The position numbers and the translations under genes are program-made. The notes beneath the pieces were generated by a model that saw nothing but the letters and a program-made list of their open reading frames with translations, had not been told where the DNA came from and ran no database searches. DNA of 64,000 nucleotides from Skermanella pratensis (lineage in GTDB: Bacteria; Pseudomonadota; Alphaproteobacteria; Azospirillales; Azospirillaceae), in assembly GCF_008843145.1 (NCBI RefSeq), contig NZ_CP030265.1:5139001-5203000 (forward strand), written 5' to 3'. Below are positions 44,721-53,445 of this stretch, one piece after another (positions within the stretch are counted from its first letter, which is position 1; each line of letters opens with the position of its first letter).

Positions 44721-45446
44721 TTACGCGTTCTGGGGACCGCCCTCCAGGGCGGCCCGGCGCTGGGCCAGGGCGGGCGCGTGGCGCCAGGCGAAAATCGCGG
44801 CCTCGGTGCGGTTGCGGCATTGCAGCCGCGCCAGTAGCTGGCGCACCAGGAGCTTGGTGGTCGGCAGGGTGGCGCCGATGGCGCCGGAGATCTCCTCGTC
44901 GGTCATCCCCTGCTCGAGGAGCGGCAGCAGCGCCAGATGCGCCTCTCCCAGCGTGTCCAGCAGGGTCAGGCGGTGCTGGTCGGCGGCCATGACCGAGATC
45001 ATGGCCGGGGCGACGATCGCGTAGCCGGCGGCGGCCAGGTTCAGCTTGGCGCGCAGATCGTCGGCCGAACCGCTCCAGACCAGCCAGCCGTCGAGCAGGG
45101 TGACGAACTCGCGCACCCGGCCGAGCTGGCTCGGCATGAAGACTCCCAGCGTGTGGATGCCCCGCATCAGCCCCGCATTGCCGCTCGAAATGATGTCCTG
45201 GAGCCGGTCGAGGGAACGCACGCTCAGCAGCAGCGTCTCCGAACTCCAGCGAAGCGATTCCAGATCCTGCAGCCCGTCGATCCGGCGTACCCTTAAGCCG
45301 ATGACCTCGGTCAGGGCCGGCTGGACCTGGGGCAGCGCCGTCAGGCAGCGCTTGAACGCCGCGAAATTCTTGCCGGTCTGACCGTCCGAATTCGGACGAA
45401 GTCCGGGCGTGGCGGCGCCGCGGGCCGCAGATGACAGATTTGGCAA
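44721..45446 (-). CDS. LuxR-type regulator heading the cellulose operon
   Basis: A 241-residue regulator. The C-terminal 60 residues form a GerE/LuxR helix-turn-helix (T-D-E-E-I-S-G-A-I-G-A-T-L-P-T-T-K and R-N-R-T-E-A-A). The N-terminal part resembles a receiver fold but I find no clear phospho-acceptor Asp, so it may be a pseudo-receiver. The TTG start at 45446 is supported by AAAGGA 7 bases upstream. As first gene of the operon it may autoregulate bcs. A TTAA-N7-TTAA site lies about 190 bases upstream. Confidence 0.82.
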   Translation of the reverse strand: MPNLSSAARGAATPGLRPNSDGQTGKNFAAFKRCLTALPQVQPALTEVIGLRVRRIDGLQDLESLRWSSETLLLSVRSLDRLQDIISSGNAGLMRGIHTLGVFMPSQLGRVREFVTLLDGWLVWSGSADDLRAKLNLAAAGYAIVAPAMISVMAADQHRLTLLDTLGEAHLALLPLLEQGMTDEEISGAIGATLPTTKLLVRQLLARLQCRNRTEAAIFAWRHAPALAQRRAALEGGPQNA

Positions 45447-45635
45447 TCTACTGTCCTTTGATTTGCTGTAGTATCGACGGGCCGGCTGATACTTGCTTCT
45501 CGGCTGCGCCCATTGTTGCTGGCAGGTTGGTCTTCTCGTCCTGTACTCACCGATCGAACGGTCGGAACTGCCTATCCGTTCGCACTATCTTTGTACCAGC
45601 TCTAACCCGAAAATGCGGGGAGAACATGAATAATT
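45447..45635. other. Upstream region of the cellulose operon
   Basis: About 190 bases without a gene, between the LuxR-type start and an AT-rich stretch. It must contain the operon promoter, but I see no convincing -35/-10 pair. Confidence 0.4.
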
Positions 45636-45650
45636 TTAACAATTTTTTAA
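45636..45650. promoter_or_regulatory. CtrA-type site upstream of the cellulose operon
   Basis: TTAA at 45636-45639, seven bases, TTAA at 45647-45650 match the TTAA-N7-TTAA CtrA consensus. The surrounding stretch is AT-rich, so a chance match is plausible. About 190 bases from the LuxR-type start. Confidence 0.35.
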
Positions 45651-45789
45651 GCTAACCCGCGAGTCATTTGCAGGTGCCATGGATTCTCTCGAAAGGGGTA
45701 TGATCCTGCAGGAAGTGGTGGCGCCGCCCGGTCGGGCCGTGGCTGTCCGGCGCGAATATCACCTGCTCAACCAAGCGAGGCTTTTCCGG

Positions 45790-46250
45790 CCGAGCTTGCA
45801 CTCTTTCATCGTCACGACCGGATCAAGTCCACGGCTGTCCGGCACGGTGATTGCCTGTTACGGGAAAGGGTTAATCGCGGGCAGAAGCACTCCGTTTTCG
45901 TCATGGCCGGACTTGATCCACGGCTGTCCGGCACGGTAATTGCCGCCTCAACCAGTGGATGCTTTTCTGGTGGGGCGCTCCTCCCTTCATCGTCATGACC
46001 GGGCTTGACCCGGTCATCGCTTGCGGACTCCATCAGCGCCGCCGTGCGGTGAGATACCCGGATCAAGTCCGGGTATGACGAAAAGGGGGCGCTTCTGCCC
46101 ATAGTTCAGCCTTTTGAGCGTTAGACAACAACCGTGCCGGACAGCCGTGGATCAAGTCCAGGCATGACGAGAAGGGGGTTTTTCTGGCCCTATCAGGCAC
46201 TTTTGCGTGATTAGGAAAAAACGTGCCGGACAGCCGTGGATCCGATCCCC
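45790..46250. repeat. Intergenic repeat cluster with four GTGCCGGACAGCC copies
   Basis: GTGCCGGACAGCCGTGGATC-like units lie inverted at 45821-45848 and 45915-45937 and direct at 46131-46153 and 46221-46242. Between them are palindromes of the form GGATCAAGTCCGG/CATGAC, for example 45991-46018 and 46054-46079. Short open frames here come from the repeats. The arrangement resembles dispersed repetitive extragenic elements of high-GC alphaproteobacteria. No transposase is present. Confidence 0.85.
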
Positions 46251-46285
46251 GCGTCGCGTCCGCACCGGCCTGACCGAAAACAGGA

Positions 46286-47650
46286 TCAGGGGCGCAGGGC
46301 CGCGACCAGGGGCTCGGCGCCGTCGAGGCTGCCGTCGGGCCGGAGCATCAGCCGCAGGCCGAGACCGCGCGGCGGAGCGTCCCCTGGGAAGGTGACGACG
46401 CCGAGCAGCGGCTTCTCCGCCAGGGTCGAAAGCTCGGCCCATCCGACCGGCTCAGGACCCGGATCAAGCCAGAGCACGGCCCTCACCGGCCTCGTCACGG
46501 CCAGGTGGCGGATGAACGGACCATGGAAGCCGGCGGCCAGGATATGGCCGAGGGTGTAGCCGCCCGCCCGGGCGGGAGACCGCTCGGGCCCGGCGGCCTT
46601 GCCGGTCCGGACCAGGCAGAGCGAGGTGCCGTCGCCCAGCGTCCGGGATATCCGTTCCTCCAGCCCCGGCTGGTCGCGGCCGGACAGGACCAGCAGCACC
46701 ATCGGCCTGTCCTGGTCGTACTGGCGGCGGTCGTCCAGGTTGGCAAAGGGATCGATGACCGGACGGTCGCGGTAGCCGCGCCGGATCGTGCGGCGGACGT
46801 CGGCATCCTCGAACACTTCCCGGTTGCGCCGGTAGATGTGGTCGAACAACTCGGCGTGCCGCTTGCGCGCCCGGTTCATGAAGGCGGCGGGATGCCGGCG
46901 GTAGTTGACCAGCGGCTCGGGGATCACCTCGCCGCGGTGCCCCTCGGCCCCCAGCCTAAGCCAGAATTCCCAGTCCTCGTAGCCTTCGCGCATGGCGGCG
47001 CAGAAACCACCGCCCGACAGCCCGACCTCACGGCGGAACACGGCGGATATGCTGACATGATTGTAGTAGCGCAGGCGGTCGAGATCGAGCGATTCGGATT
47101 TCCAGATCCGCTCCTCGCTGCCGGTCACGCGCAGCCAGGAATAGGCCAGCGACACGCCGGCATTGCCCTCCATCAGAAGGACGCATTTCTCCAGGTATGT
47201 GGGCTCCATCGTGTCGTCGGCGTCGAGACAGCAGACATAGAGCCCGCGGGCGACCCGCAAGCCGACGTTGCGGGCGGCCGGCGCGCCCTGGTTCTCCTGA
47301 CGCATCACGGTGACGTCGCCGGAATTCTCCAACGCCTTCAGCACCTCGTGGGTGACGTCGTCGGTCGATCCGTCGTCGACCACGATGATCTCCAGGTCGC
47401 GCAGGGTCTGGGCCCGCACGCTGGCGATCGCCTCGTCCAGGAAGCGGCCGTAATTGTAGCAGGGGATCACCACCGAAATGAGCGGCTGGCGCTCCTGGCG
47501 CCGTACCGGCGGCGCGTCGAGCCATTCCACCGGTGCCGCCAGCGGCGGGCGCGGCGGAAACAGCACCGCCCGCACCGTCTCCTTGAGCCCCCTCGGGATC
47601 ATCAGGACGAGTTGCTGGAGGACCAGCATCCGTGTGACGGCGAAGCTCAT
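46286..47650 (-). CDS. Family 2 glycosyltransferase
   Basis: A 454-residue cytoplasmic or membrane-edge GT-A enzyme. After a hydrophobic N-terminal patch, I-S-V-V-I-P-C-Y-N-Y-G-R-F-L-D opens the domain at about residue 50, with V-V-D-D-G-S-T-D and the DxD-type C-L-D-A-D-D near 135. An extra C-terminal domain of about 150 residues (V-L-L-V-L-S-G-R-D) is of no family I know. GGGAGG just ahead of ATG 47650 fixes the start; an ATG 5 codons earlier lacks one. It follows the GT4 gene by 11 bases, suggesting a surface-glycan pair. Confidence 0.9.
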   Translation of the reverse strand: MSFAVTRMLVLQQLVLMIPRGLKETVRAVLFPPRPPLAAPVEWLDAPPVRRQERQPLISVVIPCYNYGRFLDEAIASVRAQTLRDLEIIVVDDGSTDDVTHEVLKALENSGDVTVMRQENQGAPAARNVGLRVARGLYVCCLDADDTMEPTYLEKCVLLMEGNAGVSLAYSWLRVTGSEERIWKSESLDLDRLRYYNHVSISAVFRREVGLSGGGFCAAMREGYEDWEFWLRLGAEGHRGEVIPEPLVNYRRHPAAFMNRARKRHAELFDHIYRRNREVFEDADVRRTIRRGYRDRPVIDPFANLDDRRQYDQDRPMVLLVLSGRDQPGLEERISRTLGDGTSLCLVRTGKAAGPERSPARAGGYTLGHILAAGFHGPFIRHLAVTRPVRAVLWLDPGPEPVGWAELSTLAEKPLLGVVTFPGDAPPRGLGLRLMLRPDGSLDGAEPLVAALRP

Positions 47651-47661
47651 GCCAGCCTCCC

Positions 47662-48915
47662 TCACCTGCCCGCCTCCGCCTCCGCCGTGCCGGGCGCCTC
47701 AACGAGGCGGCGGTACAGGCCGGCGACCCGGTCGCCGATGACAGCCAGGGAAAACCGCGTCTCGACCAGCTCGCGCGCCGCGGCGCCGTAGCGCCGGCGC
47801 AGTTCCTCCGAGGACGCCAGCCGCTCCAGGGCCCGGGCCAGGGCCGCCGTATCGCCCAGCGGCACGGTCAGTCCGTTGACCCCGTCCACGACGACGTCGC
47901 GGCAGCCCGGAACGTCGGTCGCAACCATCGGGCGTCCGCACGCCGCCGCCTCGAGCAGGCTGACCGGCAGGCCCTCGCGGCGCGACGGCAGCACGGCGAT
48001 ATGGGCTTTCGCCCAGACCTCCTCGGCGATCCGGTCGACATGGCCGAGCCAGGTGATGCCGGGTTCCCGGTTCCAGTCCTCGAGCTGCTCCTCGGGGATT
48101 GCGGTCGGGTTGCGGCCGTCCTGCCGGCCGACCAGCAGCAGCTCCGCGTCCGGCACCGCCGCGCGCACCTTCCGGAACGCCTCGACCAGCGGGGCCAGGC
48201 CCTTGTCCTCGATCATCCGCGTGGTGATCGCGATCGTCACGGGGCCGGCGGCGGGGAAAGGCAGGACCGGGTAGCGGTCCAGATCCAGGCCGGTGCCGCC
48301 GATCACGTGGACATGGTCCGGCCGGCGGAGCTTCCAGCCCATCAGCACGTCGCGGTCCGTCGCGTTCATGGTCACGAGATGCACCTCGTGACCGGCGAAG
48401 GCGGCCCGCATGCCGAGCATCACCAGCGGGCGCAGCAGCCGCGCCTTCAGGTGGCTGGAGGAGAACAGGTATCCCAGCCCGGCGAAATGGTTGAGGATGC
48501 GGATGCCCCCGACCAGCCGGGAGGCCAGGGTGCCGATCAGGATCGGCTTCATGCCGACGCAGTGGATCAGGTCGGGCCGTTCGCGCCGGAGATAGGAGAT
48601 CAGCGCCGAGGCGATCCGGACGTCGTTCAGGACGTTGAGGCCGGAGCGGTCCAGCCGCAGCGGGACGACCTCGAAGCCCGCCTGCTCGATCCGCGCGTGG
48701 TCGGTCCCGACATTGCAGATCACCGCGATGCGGTAGCCCCGCTCCTTCAGCCGCACGGCGAGGTTCAGCCAGTGCAGGCAGAACCACCAGTCCTCGGACA
48801 CGAAGAAGACCACCTTCAGGGCCTGCGCGGCGGGCCGGGGCGGAACTGCGGGGAGAATTTCGGGTCTGTCGTCTTCAGGCATCGTCGGGCGTCGGCGAAC
48901 AGTCCTGACATTCAT
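47662..48915 (-). CDS. Family 4 glycosyltransferase
   Basis: A 417-residue GT-B enzyme of the GT4 family. The N-terminal domain has V-V-F-F-V-S-E-D-W-W-F-C-L-H-W (about residue 35) and D-L-I-H-C-V-G-M-K-P. The C-terminal domain has the nucleotide-sugar motif P-S-R-R-E-G-L-P-V-S-L-L-E-A-A-A-C-G-R-P, with the conserved E-x7-E pair, near residue 315. It resembles transferases of capsule or O-antigen synthesis, for example those using an N-acetylated sugar. A good promoter lies upstream. Product sugar unknown. Confidence 0.92.
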   Translation of the reverse strand: MNVRTVRRRPTMPEDDRPEILPAVPPRPAAQALKVVFFVSEDWWFCLHWLNLAVRLKERGYRIAVICNVGTDHARIEQAGFEVVPLRLDRSGLNVLNDVRIASALISYLRRERPDLIHCVGMKPILIGTLASRLVGGIRILNHFAGLGYLFSSSHLKARLLRPLVMLGMRAAFAGHEVHLVTMNATDRDVLMGWKLRRPDHVHVIGGTGLDLDRYPVLPFPAAGPVTIAITTRMIEDKGLAPLVEAFRKVRAAVPDAELLLVGRQDGRNPTAIPEEQLEDWNREPGITWLGHVDRIAEEVWAKAHIAVLPSRREGLPVSLLEAAACGRPMVATDVPGCRDVVVDGVNGLTVPLGDTAALARALERLASSEELRRRYGAAARELVETRFSLAVIGDRVAGLYRRLVEAPGTAEAEAGR

Positions 48916-48966
48916 GTTCTGCTCCAGGCGCGCCCGCCGATTTATGGAATTGGTGAAAGTACCGGT

Positions 48967-48995
48967 TAACTAATCGTGAACGGGATCGTTGTCAA
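48967..48995 (-). promoter_or_regulatory. Sigma-70-type promoter for the glycosyltransferase pair
   Basis: Read leftwards, a perfect TTGACA at 48995-48990, a 17-base spacer and TAGTTA at 48972-48967. The initiation point would be about 45 bases before the GT4 start. The -35 box overlaps the end of the pseudouridine synthase gene. Confidence 0.7.
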
Positions 48996-49672
48996 AGATA
49001 ACCGCAGGCGGCCAAATCGTCTCGCATATGGGCCGGCGGCGGCGCCACGGCCGAGATCGGCGGCATTCCGACATGCAGCGGCAGCGTCACGGAGCGGGCG
49101 AGCAGCCGCAAGGGGCCATTCTCCCCCTCCCCTTCGCCACCATAGAACGGATCCCCCAGGATCGGCGTGCCGAGCGACGCGCAATGGATGCGGAGCTGGT
49201 GGGTGCGGCCGGTCAGAGGATTAAGTTCCAGCCAGCTCATCCCCGCTCCGGCGCCGAGCACGCGGTACTCGGTCACCGCCGGCAACCCGGCCGGGTCGGG
49301 CCGTATCCGCCAGCCGCCCGTCTCGGGCAGCACCTTGAGCAGGGGCAGGTCGACGCGTCCCCGGCCGGCCGGCGGATACCCGCGCACGACCGCCCAATAG
49401 GTCTTCCCGACCAGCCCGCGCGCGAACAGCCGCCCCAGCTTCTTCAACGCCTTCTGGTGCCGTCCAAGCACCAGGCACCCGCTGGTGTCGCGGTCCAGCC
49501 GATGGGCCAGCGCCGGCGGCCGGGCCATCTCGAACCACAGGCCGGGCAGGAAGTCGCCCAGGCTGCCCTGGCCGCGCGGCCCGGGATGGACCAGCAGCCC
49601 GGCGGGCTTGTCCAGAATCAGCACGTCGTGGTCCAGGTGCAGCACCCGGGCGCGCAGCTCCTCCGCGGTCAC
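48992..49672 (-). CDS. RluA-family RNA pseudouridine synthase
   Basis: A 226-residue RluA-type enzyme lacking an S4 domain. The catalytic Asp is in H-R-L-D-R-D-T-S-G near residue 55. L-I-L-D-K-P-A-G-L-L-V-H-P lies before it, and G-R-T-H-Q-L-R-I-H near 165 completes the fold. It isomerises uridine in rRNA or tRNA. GTG at 49672 was chosen, with GGAGG about 10 bases upstream; no ATG in frame precedes the conserved region. The target uridine cannot be told from sequence. Confidence 0.88.
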   Translation of the reverse strand: MTAEELRARVLHLDHDVLILDKPAGLLVHPGPRGQGSLGDFLPGLWFEMARPPALAHRLDRDTSGCLVLGRHQKALKKLGRLFARGLVGKTYWAVVRGYPPAGRGRVDLPLLKVLPETGGWRIRPDPAGLPAVTEYRVLGAGAGMSWLELNPLTGRTHQLRIHCASLGTPILGDPFYGGEGEGENGPLRLLARSVTLPLHVGMPPISAVAPPPAHMRDDLAACGYL

Positions 49673-49701
49673 GATCGGAAAGCCTCCGGCATCTCGGTCA
49701 C

Positions 49702-50775
49702 TCAGCCTGACGGGATGGTGATGACGGGAAGGGGGGATTCCCCCGACGTCTGCATGACGGCCGCCAGCAGCATCAGCAGGCCGAAGACGCGTTTCGACAT
49801 GAAATCGTCGTTCCGAACATAGTACCAGGCGTCGTCGTATTCCACGGCGACGAAGGCGCCCTCGGGGCGGACGGATCGCGACTCGATGCGCAAGGAGTTG
49901 TCGGCCGGACGCAGGGGCGAGCGGGTCGGATAGGTCCGGCCCTCCCGGACGGCGGCCTCGGGCACCTGGACCTCGTCGGCGACCGTGTTGAGGATCTCGA
50001 TCAGCGAGCGGGTATAGATCGAGATCTCGTCGGACCGGTCCTGGCGGAACCCGAACACGATCCGGAACTTGCGGGCGGAGGGATCGAGCTGGAGAAGCCC
50101 CAGCAGCCTGGCGGCCCGGGGGTCGAGCCTGCCGTCGGCCTCGTCGACCAGCAGGGAGACCTGGCGGTGGTCGCCGTGCCCCCTGAATTCCAGGCCGAGC
50201 ATGCCCGCGGCCCTCAGTTCCTCCATCAGCTCCAAGGCTTCCCGGTTGCGCCACCCTTCCGGCCTCGTCCCCTCCCGCGCCGGCCCGACGGGGATGCCGT
50301 TCAGGCTCTTGATCGCCAGCCGCAGGGTCGCGTCGGCCGGAGCGCCCGTCGTCAGCATCGCGACCAGTTCGTAGGGCGGCAGCGGCGTCAGCAGCATCCT
50401 GGCATAGTCGGCGCCGCGGACAGGGTTGTAGGTGATCGTCGGGCGGTCGCTGAAGGTGCCGCCGATCCCGACCGAGACGTCGTCCCGGAACCAGTATTCG
50501 GGCCGGATGAGGCTGGTGCCGAGATCGACCCGCCCCTCGACCGAGTAGCCGGCGACGATCTGGCCGACCGTGCTCAGGGTCGGGGTATCGCCGAAACGCA
50601 GCTTCACGATGTTCAGGAGCATCTCGCGCTGGGCGGACTGGGCGGTCGCCTGGGCGTAGCCGAGACCGTCCCAGCCGATCGCCCGCGGACCGACTCCGGA
50701 ACAGCCCGGCAGCAGGGCCAGCAATCCGCCGCACAGGATCCAGACGGCCCGCCGGGGGCCTCTTCGCAGGGGCAT
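49702..50775 (-). CDS. Conserved hypothetical lipoprotein
   Basis: A 357-residue lipoprotein: basic start, hydrophobic helix and lipobox L-L-P-G-C near residue 25. The mature part is rich in short strands (F-R-I-V-F-G-F-R-Q-D-R-S-D-E-I) with Q-R-E-M-L-L-N-I-V-K-L-R-F-G-D-T-P near the start. A late hydrophobic helix (V-F-G-L-L-M-L-L-A-A-V-M) may be a second membrane contact. I recognise no family. It probably sits in the outer or inner membrane facing the periplasm. The gene is followed closely by the pseudouridine synthase on the same strand. Confidence 0.75.
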   Translation of the reverse strand: MPLRRGPRRAVWILCGGLLALLPGCSGVGPRAIGWDGLGYAQATAQSAQREMLLNIVKLRFGDTPTLSTVGQIVAGYSVEGRVDLGTSLIRPEYWFRDDVSVGIGGTFSDRPTITYNPVRGADYARMLLTPLPPYELVAMLTTGAPADATLRLAIKSLNGIPVGPAREGTRPEGWRNREALELMEELRAAGMLGLEFRGHGDHRQVSLLVDEADGRLDPRAARLLGLLQLDPSARKFRIVFGFRQDRSDEISIYTRSLIEILNTVADEVQVPEAAVREGRTYPTRSPLRPADNSLRIESRSVRPEGAFVAVEYDDAWYYVRNDDFMSKRVFGLLMLLAAVMQTSGESPLPVITIPSG

Positions 50776-50947
50776 GCCCTCTCCTCTTCCGTCGCCTCGC
50801 GGGAGTGTGCAGCGCCGCGGCGGGATCGGCCAGCGCCCCTTGGCGGCGCATCGGGAGAGCCGGGGTTGCCATCGCCCGGCTAAATTGGGTTAACTTCGGC
50901 TCGAACACGCCTCGACGGTGTTGAACAGACCCAACGGAAAAGATGTC

Positions 50948-51259
50948 ATGGACTTCGTCACGCCGAACGACTTCACCGCCGACCGCGCCTGGGGAGCGCT
51001 CGACATCGCCGAGATCGACGGCGCCACCGTCCGCCTGCACTGGACCGACCAACCCTATGTCTGGCACGTCAACGACGGGCCGGAGGTGTTCGTCGTGCTG
51101 GACGGCATCGTCGACATGAAATTCGGCGACCCCGCCGCCCCGCTGGTGCGCCGCATGACGAAGGGCGACATCTTCCACGCCGCCGAGGGCGAAGCCCACG
51201 TCGCCCACCCCGAGGGCGTCGCCCGCGTGCTGGTGATCGAGCGCAAGGGCAGCGTCTGA
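50948..51259 (+). CDS. Small cupin-domain protein
   Basis: A 103-residue single cupin. W-H-V-N-D-G-P-E-V-F-V-V-L-D-G corresponds to cupin motif 1 (first His, Glu), and H-P-E-G-V-A-R-V-L in the C-terminal strand to motif 2 (last His). It may bind a metal and a small ligand. ATG at 50948 follows GGAAAAG. It could be an isomerase or a sensor; no neighbour explains it. Confidence 0.82.
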   Translation: MDFVTPNDFTADRAWGALDIAEIDGATVRLHWTDQPYVWHVNDGPEVFVVLDGIVDMKFGDPAAPLVRRMTKGDIFHAAEGEAHVAHPEGVARVLVIERKGSV

Positions 51260-51358
51260 GGTGGCGGGCGCTTCCGTTGCATGCCGGAAAAACTTGATCG
51301 ATATCGAGCCGACGCGCACAAGCATCTGGTTCATCGAAGGCAAAGGGACGAAGACGAC

Positions 51359-51763
51359 ATGCCCCGGGATTACGCTCAATCCGCCGTAAGGCATTACCGG
51401 GACGCTGAGCATCTGGCTCAGGCCAGCCGCTTCTGCGGCGCGGGGCATCTGGTCGGGCTGGCCGTGGAGCGCGCGCTGAAGCATACCGTCCGGAACTATA
51501 CCAATCCAAGGAATGCGGAGATCGAAGGACACCTGCCGATTCTGAAACGGGAAATTCGAAGACTGCTCTCAGGAAGAGGAGGCCGGCCGCTAAGCCTCGC
51601 CAATGACCGGACCTTCTTCGAGGACTGGCACATAACCGACCGCTATCAGGATGACGCTCATGTGGACGCGGAGCGTTACGATGCCTGGAAGAACTCCACC
51701 CTGCGAACACTCGGTATCGCCCAACCGCCTTCGGGAGCAGCCCCCAATGCCCCGGCGCCCTGA
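51359..51763 (+). CDS. HEPN-like helical protein
   Basis: A 134-residue helical protein. The region Y-A-Q-S-A-V-R-H-Y-R-D-A-E-H-L followed by G-A-G-H-L-V-G-L-A-V-E-R-A-L-K-H is the pattern of HEPN-type domains, some of which are RNases or toxin parts. I do not see the R-x4-6-H nuclease motif clearly. ATG at 51359 follows AAAGGGACG. It overlaps the next, frameshifted gene by 17 bases, so the two are probably an operon and might be a toxin-antitoxin-like pair. Function uncertain. Confidence 0.55.
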   Translation: MPRDYAQSAVRHYRDAEHLAQASRFCGAGHLVGLAVERALKHTVRNYTNPRNAEIEGHLPILKREIRRLLSGRGGRPLSLANDRTFFEDWHITDRYQDDAHVDAERYDAWKNSTLRTLGIAQPPSGAAPNAPAP

Positions 51764-52260
51764 CTTCACTTTCGACACCGCTCTCCCCGAACTGGCACGG
51801 TTGGTCGGCCTCGAACTTGGCAACGACGCCGTTACCCGCGGCGATGTGCTTTTCCTGCGAGACGCGAGGGGCATCCTGACTGCCGTTCCCCGCACAGGGA
51901 TCGCCAAGGAGAGCCGCGAGCGCCTGGAACGGGCTTGCGGCCGCTCTGGCACCCTATATCGACTCCGGAGCGCTTGAAGGGCTCGAGGTGCCCTGCAAAC
52001 CGTCGAGCTTCACCGATCGGTGGCGCGAGCGGGGGACGGTCGATGCTATCCGCAAGAGCCTGACGAACACCGGCAAGTTGGGGCCGATCGAGCTGAAAAG
52101 CGATCCGCAGGACAGGGAAAGCGCCCTGCTTCAGGCGCTCATAACCATTGGCGTGGTTGAGCGCCGCGCGGAGAACCATATCAACATGCCCGATCTGTTT
52201 CGGGTAGAGGCGAAGATCAAGCGCCGGGGCGGGGTCAAGCCGCCGGCGCGGCCTCGGTAA
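51747..52260 (+). pseudogene. Hypothetical gene with apparent frameshift
   Basis: ATG 51747 opens M-P-R-R-P-D-F-T-F-D-T-A-L-P-E-L and reads to a stop at 51977. Another frame from about 51930 continues with L-A-A-A-L-A-P-Y-I-D-S-G-A-L-E, then P-S-S-F-T-D-R-W-R-E-R-G-T-V-D and ends at 52260. Together they make one protein of about 170 residues, so an extra base near 51930 is likely. It follows the HEPN-like gene with an overlap. If real, the locus is broken; if a sequencing error, the gene is whole. No family is recognised. Confidence 0.65.
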
Positions 52261-52356
52261 TTCTCCACCCGCTCCGGAAAGCCTTTCCCGGGGCCGGAAC
52301 CCCCTTCTTCGTTGCAGTGTTCCGCACTCCGGGGTGCTTGAGGAAATGGACGGGGA

Positions 52357-53439
52357 ATGCAGAAGCCGGACGAAGGAAGAAGCAACAGGAAAACCGCTCG
52401 CCGCCGCAACCGCCGCCGCAAGCCGGGCGGGCTGGTTCTCCATGTGAACTCCAGCCTGTCCCCCGAAAAGACCTTGCTGGTCCGCGGCGGCATCATCCTG
52501 GCGCTGGTCGCCACCGTCATCGCCGTCTTCTGGTTCGACCGCGAAGGGCTGAAGGACAATCTCGACAACCACATCAGCTTCAGTGACATCCTCTACTTCA
52601 CCGCCGTCACCATCACCACGGTCGGCTACGGCGACATCGTTCCGGTCAGCGACACCGCCAGGTTGATCGACGCCTTCGCCGTCACTCCGATCCGGATCTT
52701 CATCTGGTTCATCTTCCTGGGCACGGCCTACGAGTTCGTCGTCCAGAAGATCGTCGAGGATTACCGCATGAGCCGCATCCAGCAGAATCTCCGGGATCAT
52801 GTCGTGCTGTGCGGGTTCGGCCACAGCGCGATGATCGCCGCCAAGGAGATGATCGCCAAGGGGCATCCCGACGACGGGATCGTCGCCATCGACGTGTCGG
52901 AGGAACGGGTCCGCGCCGCCGCCGATGCCGGATTCATCGGCCTGCTCGGCGACGCCACCAGCGAGGAGCTGTTGACCAAAGCCTGCGTCGAGAGCGCCAA
53001 GGCGGTACTGGTCAACACCCGGCGCGACGACACCAACATCCTGGTCATCCTGACCGTCCGGCACCTGTCGTCACGGACCCGGATCGTCGCCAGCATACGG
53101 GACGAGGAGAACATCAAGCTCGCCCGGCTGAGCGGCGCCGACCTGGTGGTGACGCCGACCCGGATCGGCGGCTATCTGCTGGCCGACGCGGTCGCCTCGC
53201 AGCATGCCACGCCGTTCCTGTGCGACTTGATGTCGACCGGCGGGCATATGGTCATGGAAGAGCGCCCGGCCGGTCCTGAAGACGTCGGCAAGACCATGGC
53301 GCAGGTGAACCCGGGGGTGGTCGTCCATGTCCATTCCAGCGGACACGAGATCCCGTTCATCGACCGCGAGCGCTACGTCATCCGCGAAGGCGACCGGCTG
53401 CTGATGATCTGCCCGTCGCCCCGGCGCCAGCCGGGCTGA
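52357..53439 (+). CDS. Potassium channel with RCK (TrkA-N) domain
   Basis: A 360-residue channel. The first 30 residues are strongly basic (R-R-R-N-R-R-R-K). Two membrane helices flank the pore loop T-I-T-T-V-G-Y-G-D, whose V-G-Y-G is the potassium filter, near residue 88. A cytoplasmic Rossmann RCK domain starts at V-V-L-C-G-F-G-H-S (about 148) and a C-terminal TrkA-C-like part ends at E-G-D-R-L-L-M-I-C. It resembles Kch/MthK-type tetramers gated by ligand or nucleotide. ATG at 52357 follows a GGGGA stretch. Confidence 0.93.
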   Translation: MQKPDEGRSNRKTARRRNRRRKPGGLVLHVNSSLSPEKTLLVRGGIILALVATVIAVFWFDREGLKDNLDNHISFSDILYFTAVTITTVGYGDIVPVSDTARLIDAFAVTPIRIFIWFIFLGTAYEFVVQKIVEDYRMSRIQQNLRDHVVLCGFGHSAMIAAKEMIAKGHPDDGIVAIDVSEERVRAAADAGFIGLLGDATSEELLTKACVESAKAVLVNTRRDDTNILVILTVRHLSSRTRIVASIRDEENIKLARLSGADLVVTPTRIGGYLLADAVASQHATPFLCDLMSTGGHMVMEERPAGPEDVGKTMAQVNPGVVVHVHSSGHEIPFIDRERYVIREGDRLLMICPSPRRQPG

Positions 53440-53445
53440 CCCGCT

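Noticed and set aside
45679-46442. Three short frames between the cellulose and glycosyltransferase operons
   Set aside because: They lie inside dispersed repeats and read the repeats in different frames.
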